Shown here: positions 9,085 through 17,939 of the stretch, piece after piece
How positions within the stretch are numbered: the first letter of the stretch is position 1
Layout of the letters: each line of letters opens with the position of its first letter
NCBI GenBank assembly: GCA_021151765.1
Contig: JAGKWR010000004.1
Span: 1 to 64,000, forward strand
DNA: 64,000 nucleotides
From: Alphaproteobacteria bacterium
Lineage (GTDB): Bacteria > Pseudomonadota > Alphaproteobacteria > Rickettsiales > UBA1997
Direction: 5' to 3'
Notes under the pieces: generated by a model
The model's input: only the letters and a program-made list of their open reading frames with translations
Told to the model about the DNA's origin: nothing
Databases searched by the model: none
Program-made: the position numbers and the translations under genes

Positions 9085-12000
9085 ATGTCAGATTCACTAA
9101 AAATTACGAAATTTAAAGAACAAATTTCTTCTCTTAACCACCCGCAAATTACTAATTTAGTTAATTTGGTTTTGGATAAAATTAAGCAAAATCAAAGTGT
9201 TAAATTTTCGCATGAATTTCAAAATCACTTAAATTTTTGGAGTGAAGTTAATGAAAAAGGCATTACTTTTAGAGCAGAAGCAGTTGAACAAACGATGGAT
9301 CTTTTTTATTCAACGTTTCGTCGTGATGATTTTAAAAAAGGTCAGGGTTTCGCTCTATATGTTGATGGTTTTATAGAATTAAATCGAGACAAAGTTGCAG
9401 ATCTGATGAGACTATCGTGCAAGATTTTGGGTGCTGTGCAGCAAAAAGATGTCGATTCACAAAATGAATTTTTTCAGTTTTTTCCCCCGCAATCACAAGA
9501 CTTAAATTGCTTGGATGGAACTTTGGAAAGAATTGAAATTACTGAGCGTGACCTTTTTTTAAGGAAAGATCTGGATCTGTTTGCTGATTCTCATCAAGTT
9601 GCAATTCGAAATGCAGCAGATTTTTTAGGAAAAGATGTGCATGAAGGTAATCACGTTCATTTGATAAAATATCTTGAGTACACACTTGGAATCGGAGATC
9701 AAAATTCAATTCATGCTCAATCTCAAATTCCTTTTTATAAATCTGTTGAGTTCTACCAAGAATATAGCCAAGCCTTTAAATATTTTTTATTGAAAAAACT
9801 CGATTCAGAAATTGAAGAGCGAAAAAAAGATATTTATCAAAGAATAAGTTTTGTTAATGAGATTTTACAGCCATCAGATCAAAAATATTTTGCAGAAGTA
9901 AATAGTGCTCTGAAGACATTAAATCCAAGATCATTGAATATTTTTAAGGAAGATGAAACAGAAATTGGTAGATTTTTTATTTATGAAGATGGAGTTCAAG
10001 AATTAGCGGAAGATCATCCAGCAATTGATTTTTTTGATTCGCAAAAAGTACAACAAACTTTGACAAGAACAAAATTAACTATGATTGGTGATGAAGAATA
10101 TCAGCAATATCAGCAGCAACAAGCTGAATTGCGGAAAGATTTTTCAGCTAATCCGAGTCAGTTTTTTTTAATCGATAGTACAGAAAAATTTCTGAGTTTG
10201 ATAAATCCTCAGCAGCAATATCCAGAAATGATTTCTGATAAAATATTTGCTTTTGATCATTTATGGATGGCGGGTGAACAACTTTTATCGGCTCCGAATC
10301 ATTTTTTTATTTCAGTATTTCGTAGTTTAAGAGAAGCAGATCTCGATTTTTTTGAAAAATCAAAAATTGAGTTAATGCATTTTTTACCTGCAATTGATGG
10401 AAAAATTGATCGTATTGAAGATAATTATGAAAGATTAATTCAAAGTTCCGTTTACTCAGATTCAAGTCATATCATAACAATGTCAGAGATGATTGATCTT
10501 GGTTTTCCTTCTGAACTAGTTAAATCGCAAATAACAGAACTACGTACAGATAATAATCGCGAATGGTATTTGCTCGAAAATGCCGAAGAAAATTATCAGA
10601 TACGATTGATGTCAATTTTGGTTGCGCGTCCAGATGCAGAAGAAGTGATTGATTGTTTAATTGAGAACAAAATCGAATGTGAAGAAGAGCGCTTATTTTT
10701 CAAAAAATTATTAAATGCGCTTTCTAAAACTAGTAATGTTGATCTTTGTCGTCACGTATTTGAGAAACTATCTCACGATTCAAGATATTTTGAAGGTTCA
10801 GCTTTCTTTCATAATATTGCCTATAAAGATAGCTTCGAAATTATTCCGGATATCACAGATTTCATTAAAAGTAATCCAAGTATTCTGGATGGAGGCGCTC
10901 TTGTCTCTGCTGTTAAATTTGGTTCTGCTGATTTCACTAAATTATATTCAGAAATAATAGAACCTACAAGACAGCAGTATTTTGGACTCTGTCGCATAGC
11001 AATTGATCATAATCAAATCAAAAGCTTAAAGGAACTTTTTGTTAAAGTACCAGAAATCATTCGATATGTAGATTCGAGTGGAAATAATTTATTGCATTAT
11101 CAAGCAATATCAAAACAAGAAAGCTTTTTGATTGAGATCTATAATGTTTGCCAAAGAACATTTCCAGATTCGCAGGATTTGTTGAGGCAATTGGTGCATT
11201 CTAAAAATAGATTACGAGTTACTCCTTTTGACAGTGCAGTTAAGTGTGATGATGTTGAAGGGATAAAATTTATGATGGATAAACTTGGTGCGGATCCTTT
11301 CATAGTTGACAGCAATGGATTTACTCCTCCATTGAAAGCTCTGGTTAGTAAAAAAGAGAAAGTCGTAACAGAATTCGTCAAAAGGGGAATTTACAAGGAA
11401 ATTTATGCAAATACTGGCGGTATAATTTTCACTTTGTTGAGATCTGAATTAAAAAATGAAACGATTTTTTTAATTAAATGTGGTGAAGATGTTAATTATA
11501 GTCATCCAGAACATGCAGGAAATACAGCTCTCCATCAGGTTATTTTATCACCAGATTTAACCAATAAAGCTGATTCAATATCATTACTGAGTTCACTAAG
11601 AGCTGATCTAACAATAAAAAATGGCAAAGGTTTAAATCCTCTAGAAATTGCGTTCTCAATGCAAAATCAAGAAGCAGAAAGAGCAATTTTTAGTGCTTTT
11701 TCACGTTTGTTCTATGAGAAGAATATTGATAGAATTCAAAATTTTATTGATGCGGGCCTTAATCCTAACATTTTATTGTATGAAAATGGAGATACGTTGC
11801 CACATAATTTTATTAAAAAGATTGCTGAAGGAAGACTGTCAGATTATGAATATTACGGTGATGAAATCGATAATTTTATAAATCAATTCGGCAATTTAGG
11901 TTTCGACTTTACAAGAAGAAACCATCAGGGCTTTACGTATGATTATCCTTTGTTGGATAGTCCATATCCGACATTTTTAGATTCTTTGCCAGCAGAGCGT

Positions 12001-12408
12001 TTTAATTTCTTATTTTATGAAGTGATATTTAGAGAAAATTTAAAAGGTTTAACGCTTTTATATGATAGTTCTAAGATAAGAAATATGAGTGAACCACCAA
12101 TCGATTCGGAAAATATTTTTTGCAAAAATTTTAATCGATATCTTGCTTTTGCACTTGAATATAAACTTGATCAAAAGGTTATAGCATTTCTAGATAGTAA
12201 AGCATCCGAATTGCAAATTGTGCGTGAAGATGTTTCTGAAGAAAAAATCATGCCGCATAAACAGGAAATGCAAAACCAAACTGTCAGTGATTTTATTCTG
12301 GAAGAAAGTAATGGAAGGATTTCACCTCCAAGTACTGATCCAGTTAGAGCTTCTTCAAAAAATCTTTCGCAACAAACTCCCTCAAATGATAATTCAGAAT
12401 CACGATGA
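9085..12408 (+). CDS. Large ankyrin-repeat-type protein (1107 aa)
   Basis: Very large hydrophilic protein with no signal peptide or membrane segment. The ATG at 9085 is preferred over 9043 because a possible promoter (TTGACT at 9015-9020, TATTGT at 9041-9046, spacer a long 20 bp) would put the transcript start after 9043. The first ~600 residues are acidic, helical and unrecognised. From about residue 640 to 900 there are divergent ankyrin-like units, for example SGNNLLHYQAI, LRVTPFDSAVKCDDVEGI, GNTALHQVIL and GLNPLEIAFSMQNQEAER. The tail is disordered and Ser/Pro-rich. Ankyrin proteins in Rickettsiales are often type IV or type I secreted effectors; that is inference. Overlaps the next gene by 4 bp (ATGA), so the two are coupled. 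Inserted between the purL halves. Confidence 0.75.
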   Translation: MSDSLKITKFKEQISSLNHPQITNLVNLVLDKIKQNQSVKFSHEFQNHLNFWSEVNEKGITFRAEAVEQTMDLFYSTFRRDDFKKGQGFALYVDGFIELNRDKVADLMRLSCKILGAVQQKDVDSQNEFFQFFPPQSQDLNCLDGTLERIEITERDLFLRKDLDLFADSHQVAIRNAADFLGKDVHEGNHVHLIKYLEYTLGIGDQNSIHAQSQIPFYKSVEFYQEYSQAFKYFLLKKLDSEIEERKKDIYQRISFVNEILQPSDQKYFAEVNSALKTLNPRSLNIFKEDETEIGRFFIYEDGVQELAEDHPAIDFFDSQKVQQTLTRTKLTMIGDEEYQQYQQQQAELRKDFSANPSQFFLIDSTEKFLSLINPQQQYPEMISDKIFAFDHLWMAGEQLLSAPNHFFISVFRSLREADLDFFEKSKIELMHFLPAIDGKIDRIEDNYERLIQSSVYSDSSHIITMSEMIDLGFPSELVKSQITELRTDNNREWYLLENAEENYQIRLMSILVARPDAEEVIDCLIENKIECEEERLFFKKLLNALSKTSNVDLCRHVFEKLSHDSRYFEGSAFFHNIAYKDSFEIIPDITDFIKSNPSILDGGALVSAVKFGSADFTKLYSEIIEPTRQQYFGLCRIAIDHNQIKSLKELFVKVPEIIRYVDSSGNNLLHYQAISKQESFLIEIYNVCQRTFPDSQDLLRQLVHSKNRLRVTPFDSAVKCDDVEGIKFMMDKLGADPFIVDSNGFTPPLKALVSKKEKVVTEFVKRGIYKEIYANTGGIIFTLLRSELKNETIFLIKCGEDVNYSHPEHAGNTALHQVILSPDLTNKADSISLLSSLRADLTIKNGKGLNPLEIAFSMQNQEAERAIFSAFSRLFYEKNIDRIQNFIDAGLNPNILLYENGDTLPHNFIKKIAEGRLSDYEYYGDEIDNFINQFGNLGFDFTRRNHQGFTYDYPLLDSPYPTFLDSLPAERFNFLFYEVIFRENLKGLTLLYDSSKIRNMSEPPIDSENIFCKNFNRYLAFALEYKLDQKVIAFLDSKASELQIVREDVSEEKIMPHKQEMQNQTVSDFILEESNGRISPPSTDPVRASSKNLSQQTPSNDNSESR

Positions 12409-13055
12409 AAAATTCACAAATATTTAATCCAGAAATTTTAGTGGAAAATCTCATTCAATCTGCTGTTGCAGGTAACTTAGAAGAAGTGGAAAGATTGTTG
12501 TCTGAAGGCACAGTCAATATTAATGATCAAAATGAATTTGGCCAAACTTCGTTGATACAACTATGTAAACCGAGTTTAATTAAAGCACTTAATCCAGATT
12601 TTAAGCCAAGTTACGCAGTTACTTCTCGATCTGACATGGTTAAATATTTCCTGCAAAATGGTGCGAATCCAGAAATTACGGAAAATAATGGTTACGCTCC
12701 AATTCACTTAGCAGCGATGTATGGCTTTGATGATGTCGTAAAAATTTTCTTGGATGCGAAGCCAGATTTAATAAGCTCGGAAGTTGCGGGTTGGAATCCA
12801 ATCTCATTAGCAACTCACTATAACAAATATAAAACTGTGAAAGTTTTGATAGAGAGCGGCGCTGACGTCAACTCAACTGTTAATGTTAAAGGTAAAGAAT
12901 ATTCAATTACTGATATAGCTGCAGAAATTCCAAATGAAGAAAGTAGAGAAAAAATGCTTATCTTAATTACTTCTCAAAGAACAGTTTTTGCGGTTAGAAC
13001 CGCAGTTGCAGAGCAGTTAGCCGAAAAATTTATAGTAAGTGGAAAAATAAACTAA
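12405..13055 (+). CDS. Ankyrin-repeat protein (216 aa)
   Basis: Compact cytosolic or secreted ankyrin protein. Repeats are readable from about residue 15: LIQSAVAGNLEEVERLLSEG with NINDQNEFGQTSLIQLC, then MVKYFLQNGANPEITENNGY with APIHLAAMYGFDDVVKIFL, then GWNPISLATHYNKYKTVKVL and IESGADVNS, followed by a diverged last unit. Their protein-binding surface suggests interaction with another protein, possibly the large upstream partner, with which it shares a 4-bp ATGA overlap. There is no signal peptide. Probably arose with, or by partial duplication of, the ankyrin part of its neighbour. Confidence 0.85.
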   Translation: MKNSQIFNPEILVENLIQSAVAGNLEEVERLLSEGTVNINDQNEFGQTSLIQLCKPSLIKALNPDFKPSYAVTSRSDMVKYFLQNGANPEITENNGYAPIHLAAMYGFDDVVKIFLDAKPDLISSEVAGWNPISLATHYNKYKTVKVLIESGADVNSTVNVKGKEYSITDIAAEIPNEESREKMLILITSQRTVFAVRTAVAEQLAEKFIVSGKIN

Positions 13056-13113
13056 CAAATTTCAGCCACATCATTTGACGTTCTTATCGTGATAAAAAAA
13101 TTGGTTAAGTGCC

Positions 13114-14322
13114 ATGATTATTAGAAAGTTATCCAATTCTCTTTATCTACAGGTTTTATTAGCAGTATTTTTGGCTATTATTTTCGCTATTTTAGCGCCA
13201 GATTCAGCGCAAAAAATGAAGCCGCTGGGTGATGGATTTATTAAGCTGGTCAAGATGTGCATTCCGCCAGTAATTTTTTGCACAATAGTTTTAGGAATTG
13301 CCGGTAGCGCTGATCTAAAAAAAGTCGGAAAAATCGGCTTCGTTACTTTACTTTATTTTGAAGTTTTAACCACAATCGCTTTGGTAATTGGTTTAGTGGT
13401 TACACATTTTTTAAAGCCGGGAAGCGGTATGAATATTGATCCAGCAACTCTGGATGCTTCCGCATTGTCGGCTTATTCTACACATCAATCGTCATTCGTT
13501 GATTTCATTTTAAACATCATTCCCAAAACAGTTTTCGAAGCTTTTGTTTCTGGCGAAATATTGCCGATTTTACTCGTCGCTTTATTGTTTGGATTCGCCT
13601 TAACCGCTTTGCAAGAACGCGCCAAATCAGTGTTAATTGCAATTGAAGAGATCTCACAAATTCTTTTTAAAATTATTTCCTACATCATGAAACTGGCGCC
13701 AATTGGGGCTTTTGGGGCAATGAGTTTCACGATGGGAAAATACGGAATCACAACTTTGTTGCCTTTGCTTAAAGTGATGATCAGCTTTTATGCAACTTGT
13801 GCCTTGTTTGTTGTGGTTATTCTGGGTTTGATTATGAAGCTTTGTGGCTCAAGCATTTTCAAACTTTTATCGCACATTAAAGAAGAGATTTTTTTAGTGT
13901 TGGGAACTTCATCTTCAGAATCAGCTTTACCAAATTTGATGAAAAAAATGGAAGAGTTCGGTTGCAAAAAATCAGTCGTCGGATTGGTAATTCCTTCAGG
14001 CTATTCCTTCAATCTTGATGGAACTTGCATTTATTTTACGATGGCCATTATCTTTCTCGCTCAAGCCTTCAATATCGAGCTTTCAACTTCGCAAATCATC
14101 AGTGTAATTATTGTTTTACTGGTTACTTCCAAAGGTGCTGCTGGCGTTACTGGCAGCGGATTTGTTACTTTGGCTGCAACTTTGGCAGTAGTTCCAACTG
14201 TTCCGGTTGCTGGGTTGGCGCTGATTTTAGGAATTGATCGTTTTATGTCGGAAGCTCGTGCTCTTACAAACTTAATTGGAAACGCTGTCGCCACAGTAGT
14301 AATTTCAAAAATTAAGCTTTAA
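13114..14322 (+). CDS. Dicarboxylate/amino acid:cation symporter, DctA-like
   Basis: Inner-membrane secondary transporter of the DAACS family, importing C4-dicarboxylates or acidic amino acids with H+ or Na+. 402 residues with eight or so helices and re-entrant loops. The Ser-rich hairpin TSSSESALPNLMKKMEEFGC and the following VIPSGYSFNLDGTCIYFTMA are the family signature, and the wording (ESALP, KKSVVGLVIP, FNLDGT) is closer to DctA than to GltP. Malate, succinate or fumarate are therefore the likeliest substrates, suiting a bacterium feeding on host TCA intermediates; glutamate or aspartate cannot be excluded. No two-component DctB/D pair is adjacent. Confidence 0.9.
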   Translation: MIIRKLSNSLYLQVLLAVFLAIIFAILAPDSAQKMKPLGDGFIKLVKMCIPPVIFCTIVLGIAGSADLKKVGKIGFVTLLYFEVLTTIALVIGLVVTHFLKPGSGMNIDPATLDASALSAYSTHQSSFVDFILNIIPKTVFEAFVSGEILPILLVALLFGFALTALQERAKSVLIAIEEISQILFKIISYIMKLAPIGAFGAMSFTMGKYGITTLLPLLKVMISFYATCALFVVVILGLIMKLCGSSIFKLLSHIKEEIFLVLGTSSSESALPNLMKKMEEFGCKKSVVGLVIPSGYSFNLDGTCIYFTMAIIFLAQAFNIELSTSQIISVIIVLLVTSKGAAGVTGSGFVTLAATLAVVPTVPVAGLALILGIDRFMSEARALTNLIGNAVATVVISKIKL

Positions 14323-14365
14323 AAAATTAGCTAATTCCTTTTCTTCATTTTCAATTCACTAAAAT

Positions 14366-15790
14366 ATGGTTTTTAGCTCGAATATCTTTTTGTTCCTATT
14401 CCTGCCTTTGACGCTGTTTTTATATTTTGTTTTGCCAGAAAAACTGGTTGGCAAAAAATATAAAAACTATCTGCTTTTAGCTGCCAGCTTGCTTTTCTAT
14501 TCTTGGGGTGAGGCGCATTATTTGTGGCTTTTGATGTTGTCGATTTTGGGTAATTATGCCTTTGGTATTTTAATCGAGAAAAAGAGCCAAAAAGGCTCAA
14601 TAATTGCGGTTGCCGTAACCTTTAATTTGTTGCTACTTGGATATTTCAAATATGCCAACTTCCTAGTTGAGAATTTAAATCACGTTTTGCCTTTCCAAAT
14701 CAGCTTCGAAAAAGTTCATTTACCGATCGGGATTTCATTCTTCACCTTCCATGCCATTTCATATTTGATCGATATTTATCGTGGTAAATGTAAAGCGCAG
14801 AGAAGCTTTGCGGAATTAACGCTTTATATCGCATTCTTCCCGCAGTTGATCGCCGGCCCGATTGTGCGTTACAATTTTGTAGAAAAATATTTGCACTATC
14901 GTCATCACAATGCCTTTTTCACTTCTTACGGCGTGCGCCGTTTTATCATCGGTTTAGGAAAAAAAGTCATTATTGCCAATCCACTTGGTGAGTTGGCCGA
15001 TGCTATTTTTGCTTTGCCTCAAGATGGTTTGAGCACTTCTTTGGCATGGGTCGGGATTGTTTGTTACACTTTACAAATTTATTTCGACTTCTCAGGATAT
15101 TCCGACATGGCTGTTGGTCTGGCACGAATTTTTGGATTTAAATTTCCAGAAAACTTCAACTATCCATATGTCTCACGTTCGATCAAAGAATTTTGGCGCA
15201 GATGGCACATGTCTCTTTCTGCTTGGTTCCGCGACTATGTTTATATTCCTTTGGGCGGCAATCGCGTTTCAAATTCGCGGCAATATTTTAACTTATTTCT
15301 AGTATTCTTTTTGTGCGGTTTGTGGCACGGAGCAAGCTGGAATTTCATCATTTGGGGTATGTTTCATGGATTTTTCTTGGTTTTGGAGCGTTTAATTCCA
15401 GCTATGGATTCATCTAAAAGTAACTCTTTAATCATTAGATCTACTCAGCATGTTTATGCGATTTTTGTAGTGATGATTGGATGGGTTTTCTTCCGCAGCG
15501 CTGATTTAACTCAATCAACTCACTACTTACAGACAATGTTTTCTTACGTAACTGTTGAAGGAACTACGCTCGACATTGCAAAATTATTGCGTTCACATTT
15601 TGTGTGGATGTCGTTTACTTTTGCTTTAATTGGCTTGTCACCAGTGGTTAAAAATTTTGCGACTCAAATGATTCGTAAAAATAAAACTTTTTTTGTCGTA
15701 TCAGACATTTTTTTAGTCGTAGTTTTATTGTTCGTGATTGTCCGTATTTCCGCAGCAACTCACAATCCATTCATTTATTTTCAGTTTTAG
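14366..15790 (+). CDS. MBOAT-family O-acyltransferase (AlgI/PatA-like)
   Basis: Polytopic inner-membrane acyltransferase that passes an acyl (usually acetyl) group across the membrane for modification of a cell-surface polysaccharide or cell wall. 474 residues, about ten to twelve hydrophobic segments. Hallmarks: PIGISFFTFHAISYLIDIYR near 120-140, GYSDMAVGLARIFGF, FNYPYVSRSIKEFWRRWHMS, and the catalytic His region GLWHGASWNFIIWGMFHG. The next gene, 2 bp away, is an AlgJ/AlgX-like SGNH protein, the usual partner. No alginate synthesis genes are nearby, so the polysaccharide acceptor is unknown; peptidoglycan or lipopolysaccharide are possibilities. Confidence 0.95.
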   Translation: MVFSSNIFLFLFLPLTLFLYFVLPEKLVGKKYKNYLLLAASLLFYSWGEAHYLWLLMLSILGNYAFGILIEKKSQKGSIIAVAVTFNLLLLGYFKYANFLVENLNHVLPFQISFEKVHLPIGISFFTFHAISYLIDIYRGKCKAQRSFAELTLYIAFFPQLIAGPIVRYNFVEKYLHYRHHNAFFTSYGVRRFIIGLGKKVIIANPLGELADAIFALPQDGLSTSLAWVGIVCYTLQIYFDFSGYSDMAVGLARIFGFKFPENFNYPYVSRSIKEFWRRWHMSLSAWFRDYVYIPLGGNRVSNSRQYFNLFLVFFLCGLWHGASWNFIIWGMFHGFFLVLERLIPAMDSSKSNSLIIRSTQHVYAIFVVMIGWVFFRSADLTQSTHYLQTMFSYVTVEGTTLDIAKLLRSHFVWMSFTFALIGLSPVVKNFATQMIRKNKTFFVVSDIFLVVVLLFVIVRISAATHNPFIYFQF

Positions 15791-15792
15791 CG

Positions 15793-16893
15793 ATGAAACA
15801 AAATAAGATTTTAATTTGCCTTTTTGCTTTCATTTTGCTGATTCCAACTCTCGACAGCATTTTTAATTTTTCTCCGGTAAAGCAACTTTTTGAAAAAAGA
15901 AAAGAAGTCGCTTTACCGCAAAAACCACAGTCTTTTGCTGAATTGCTGGCCTTTCCACGAGCTTTCGATGCTTTTTTTAACGATAATTACGGAATGCGTA
16001 AAAGTTTAATTACTTGGCACAGTAAATTGATGGATAAAGTTTTTGATGAGTCACCAAGTTCTCGTGTGGTTGTTGGCCTGGAAGGTTGGTATTATTTCGA
16101 CAATTATAATTCAATTTTGGATGCAGAAGGTCGCGCGTCTTTAGCTGACGAATTGGTTGAGCGTGGTGTTGAGCATTTCGCTAAAAATCGCAAACAAGTT
16201 GAAGATGCCGGTATGAAATACTTGCTCATAATTGCTGCAGATAAAACGACGATTTACCCAGAATTTTTACCGGAGTATATCAAACCAACTCCACTAGGCA
16301 CTCATCGTATCGATAAATTTTTAGAAGCTTTGATTAAGAAATATCCCGATTTTCCGCTTGTTGATGCCCGTCCAATTTTGTTGCAAGCCAAGTTGAAAGA
16401 AAAAGTTTATCAAGAAACTGACACGCATTGGAATCGTCGTGGCGCTCATGCAACTTACATGGCGATGATGAGAAAATTGGGTATTACTCCTAATCCGCGC
16501 AGTAAATTTAAGGATATCGCCGAAGAGTGGATTAAAGGTGATATTTCTGACATAATGGGTAACGATGCCAGCAATTTGAATTATGAATTAGAACCGAAAT
16601 TCCGCGAAACTATTACAAAGATTGATCCGACGGATTATGAAAAAAACTTCTTTCACAATCCGACAATTTTTGAAAATGAGAATGAAAATTTGCCACGGCT
16701 TTTTGTTTATCAAGACTCATATTTTGGCGATCTTTTCCGTTTTGTTTCGCAACATTTTTCTTATGCATTTTTTACCAATCAATATCCTTGCGACATAGAT
16801 ATTGAGTCTGTAAAAAAATATCATCCAAACATCGTTATGCAGGAATTTTGGGAAGGTCGCGTTGAGCACATCCTCGGAACTTGCAGTAAATAA
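15793..16893 (+). CDS. AlgJ/AlgX-like SGNH hydrolase-type O-acetylation protein
   Basis: Periplasmic, probably membrane-anchored partner of the upstream MBOAT transferase. 366 residues beginning with an uncleaved-looking hydrophobic segment (ILICLFAFILLIPTLDSIF). The domain beginning around residue 60 has the family's FNDNYGMRKSL and GLEGWYYFDN motifs, and the D-x-H-W motif DTHWNRRGA (Asp210, His212) supplies the SGNH catalytic Asp/His. Near the C-terminus FVYQDSYFGD could hold the catalytic Ser. These proteins receive the acetyl group and pass it to a polysaccharide. It is cotranscribed with the MBOAT gene and, after 27 bp, the second purL half; the link with purine synthesis is positional only. 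Confidence 0.87.
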   Translation: MKQNKILICLFAFILLIPTLDSIFNFSPVKQLFEKRKEVALPQKPQSFAELLAFPRAFDAFFNDNYGMRKSLITWHSKLMDKVFDESPSSRVVVGLEGWYYFDNYNSILDAEGRASLADELVERGVEHFAKNRKQVEDAGMKYLLIIAADKTTIYPEFLPEYIKPTPLGTHRIDKFLEALIKKYPDFPLVDARPILLQAKLKEKVYQETDTHWNRRGAHATYMAMMRKLGITPNPRSKFKDIAEEWIKGDISDIMGNDASNLNYELEPKFRETITKIDPTDYEKNFFHNPTIFENENENLPRLFVYQDSYFGDLFRFVSQHFSYAFFTNQYPCDIDIESVKKYHPNIVMQEFWEGRVEHILGTCSK

Positions 16894-16920
16894 GGATTAA
16901 ACTCCTCATTCTAATTTTTT

Positions 16921-17934
16921 ATGTTTCTTCAAAACCTTAAAACTCTTATTCAATCTCCTAATTTAGCTTCAAAAAAATGGATCTACGAACAGTACGATTC
17001 ACAAGTGATGAACGACACAATCTACACAAAAGGCGATGCTGCAATTGTTCGTGTTCACGGTACTAATAAAGCTTTGGCGATGACTGCAGATTGTACTCCG
17101 CGTTACGTTGAAGCTGATCCTTTTGAAGGCGCAAAACAAGCAGTTGCTGAAACTTATCGCAACATTTCTGCAGTTGGCGGCAAACCTTTGGCGATTACAA
17201 ACTGTTTGAATTTCGGTAATCCGCAAAAACCAGAAATTATGGGACAAATTGTGCGCGCAATTAATGGCATTACTGAAGCGTGCAAAGCTTTGGATTATCC
17301 AGTTGTTTCCGGAAACGTGTCTCTTTACAACGAAACTGATGGTAAAGCGATTCAACCAACTCCGGCAATTGGTGGTGTTGGCTTGTTAAAAGATATGAGT
17401 AAAAGATGTGATGCTTCTTTCAAAAGAGCAGGGGATGAAATTTTTGTTATCGGTAAAACTGCAGGACACATTGAAACTTCGCTTTTCGAGCAAGTTATTT
17501 TAAAAACCGAAAGCAAAAAAAATCCGCCAAAAGTTAGTTTGGAAGATGAAAAGAAACATGGCGAATTTGTTCGTGAATTAATCGAAAATGCTGAAATCAA
17601 CGCTTGTCATGATATTTCTGACGGCGGTTTGTTGGTTTCTTTGTTTGAAATGTCGAGTGAAGCTTTGGGCTGCCAAGTTGATTATTCAGCTTTAGCGCAA
17701 AATTCTGCAGCGGAATTAAATCATTTGCTTTTTGGTGAAGATCAAGGTCGTTACGTTGTGGCGCTTGATTCTGCTTTGTCAGCGGAATTCAAAAAGAAAG
17801 CTGAAAAGAAAGGAATTGCGCTTGTTAAAGTTGGAACTGTAATCAAAGAGAAAATCAAAATTGATGCTGAAGAAATTTCAGTAAAAGATTTGCGTAACTT
17901 AAACGAAGCGGTTTTTCCAAAGCATTTTTCTTAA
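16921..17934 (+). CDS. purL (C-terminal half): FGAM synthase (PurL), C-terminal half as a separate protein
   Basis: Second PurM-like half of FGAM synthase, 337 residues with its own ATG. It begins with about 15 linker residues, then PNLASKKWIYEQYDSQV, which in undivided small PurLs follows the point where the first-half ORF ends. The sequence continues through GDAAIVRVHGTNKALAMTAD, PLAITNCLNFGNPQKPEI, GNVSLYNETDG and NACHDISDGGLL to the normal end. The two halves total 716 residues, near the family length. In whole PurL the halves form a pseudo-dimer like the PurM homodimer, so association in trans is plausible. It lies 27 bp after the AlgJ-like gene and 5 bp before the acyltransferase-hydrolase gene, in a transcript otherwise unrelated to purines. 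Confidence 0.93.
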   Translation: MFLQNLKTLIQSPNLASKKWIYEQYDSQVMNDTIYTKGDAAIVRVHGTNKALAMTADCTPRYVEADPFEGAKQAVAETYRNISAVGGKPLAITNCLNFGNPQKPEIMGQIVRAINGITEACKALDYPVVSGNVSLYNETDGKAIQPTPAIGGVGLLKDMSKRCDASFKRAGDEIFVIGKTAGHIETSLFEQVILKTESKKNPPKVSLEDEKKHGEFVRELIENAEINACHDISDGGLLVSLFEMSSEALGCQVDYSALAQNSAAELNHLLFGEDQGRYVVALDSALSAEFKKKAEKKGIALVKVGTVIKEKIKIDAEEISVKDLRNLNEAVFPKHFS

Positions 17935-17939
17935 AATAA

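Noticed and set aside
13114..14322. The symporter as a glutamate transporter GltP
   Set aside because: The signature wording is closer to DctA; not excluded, so the call was left as DctA-like.
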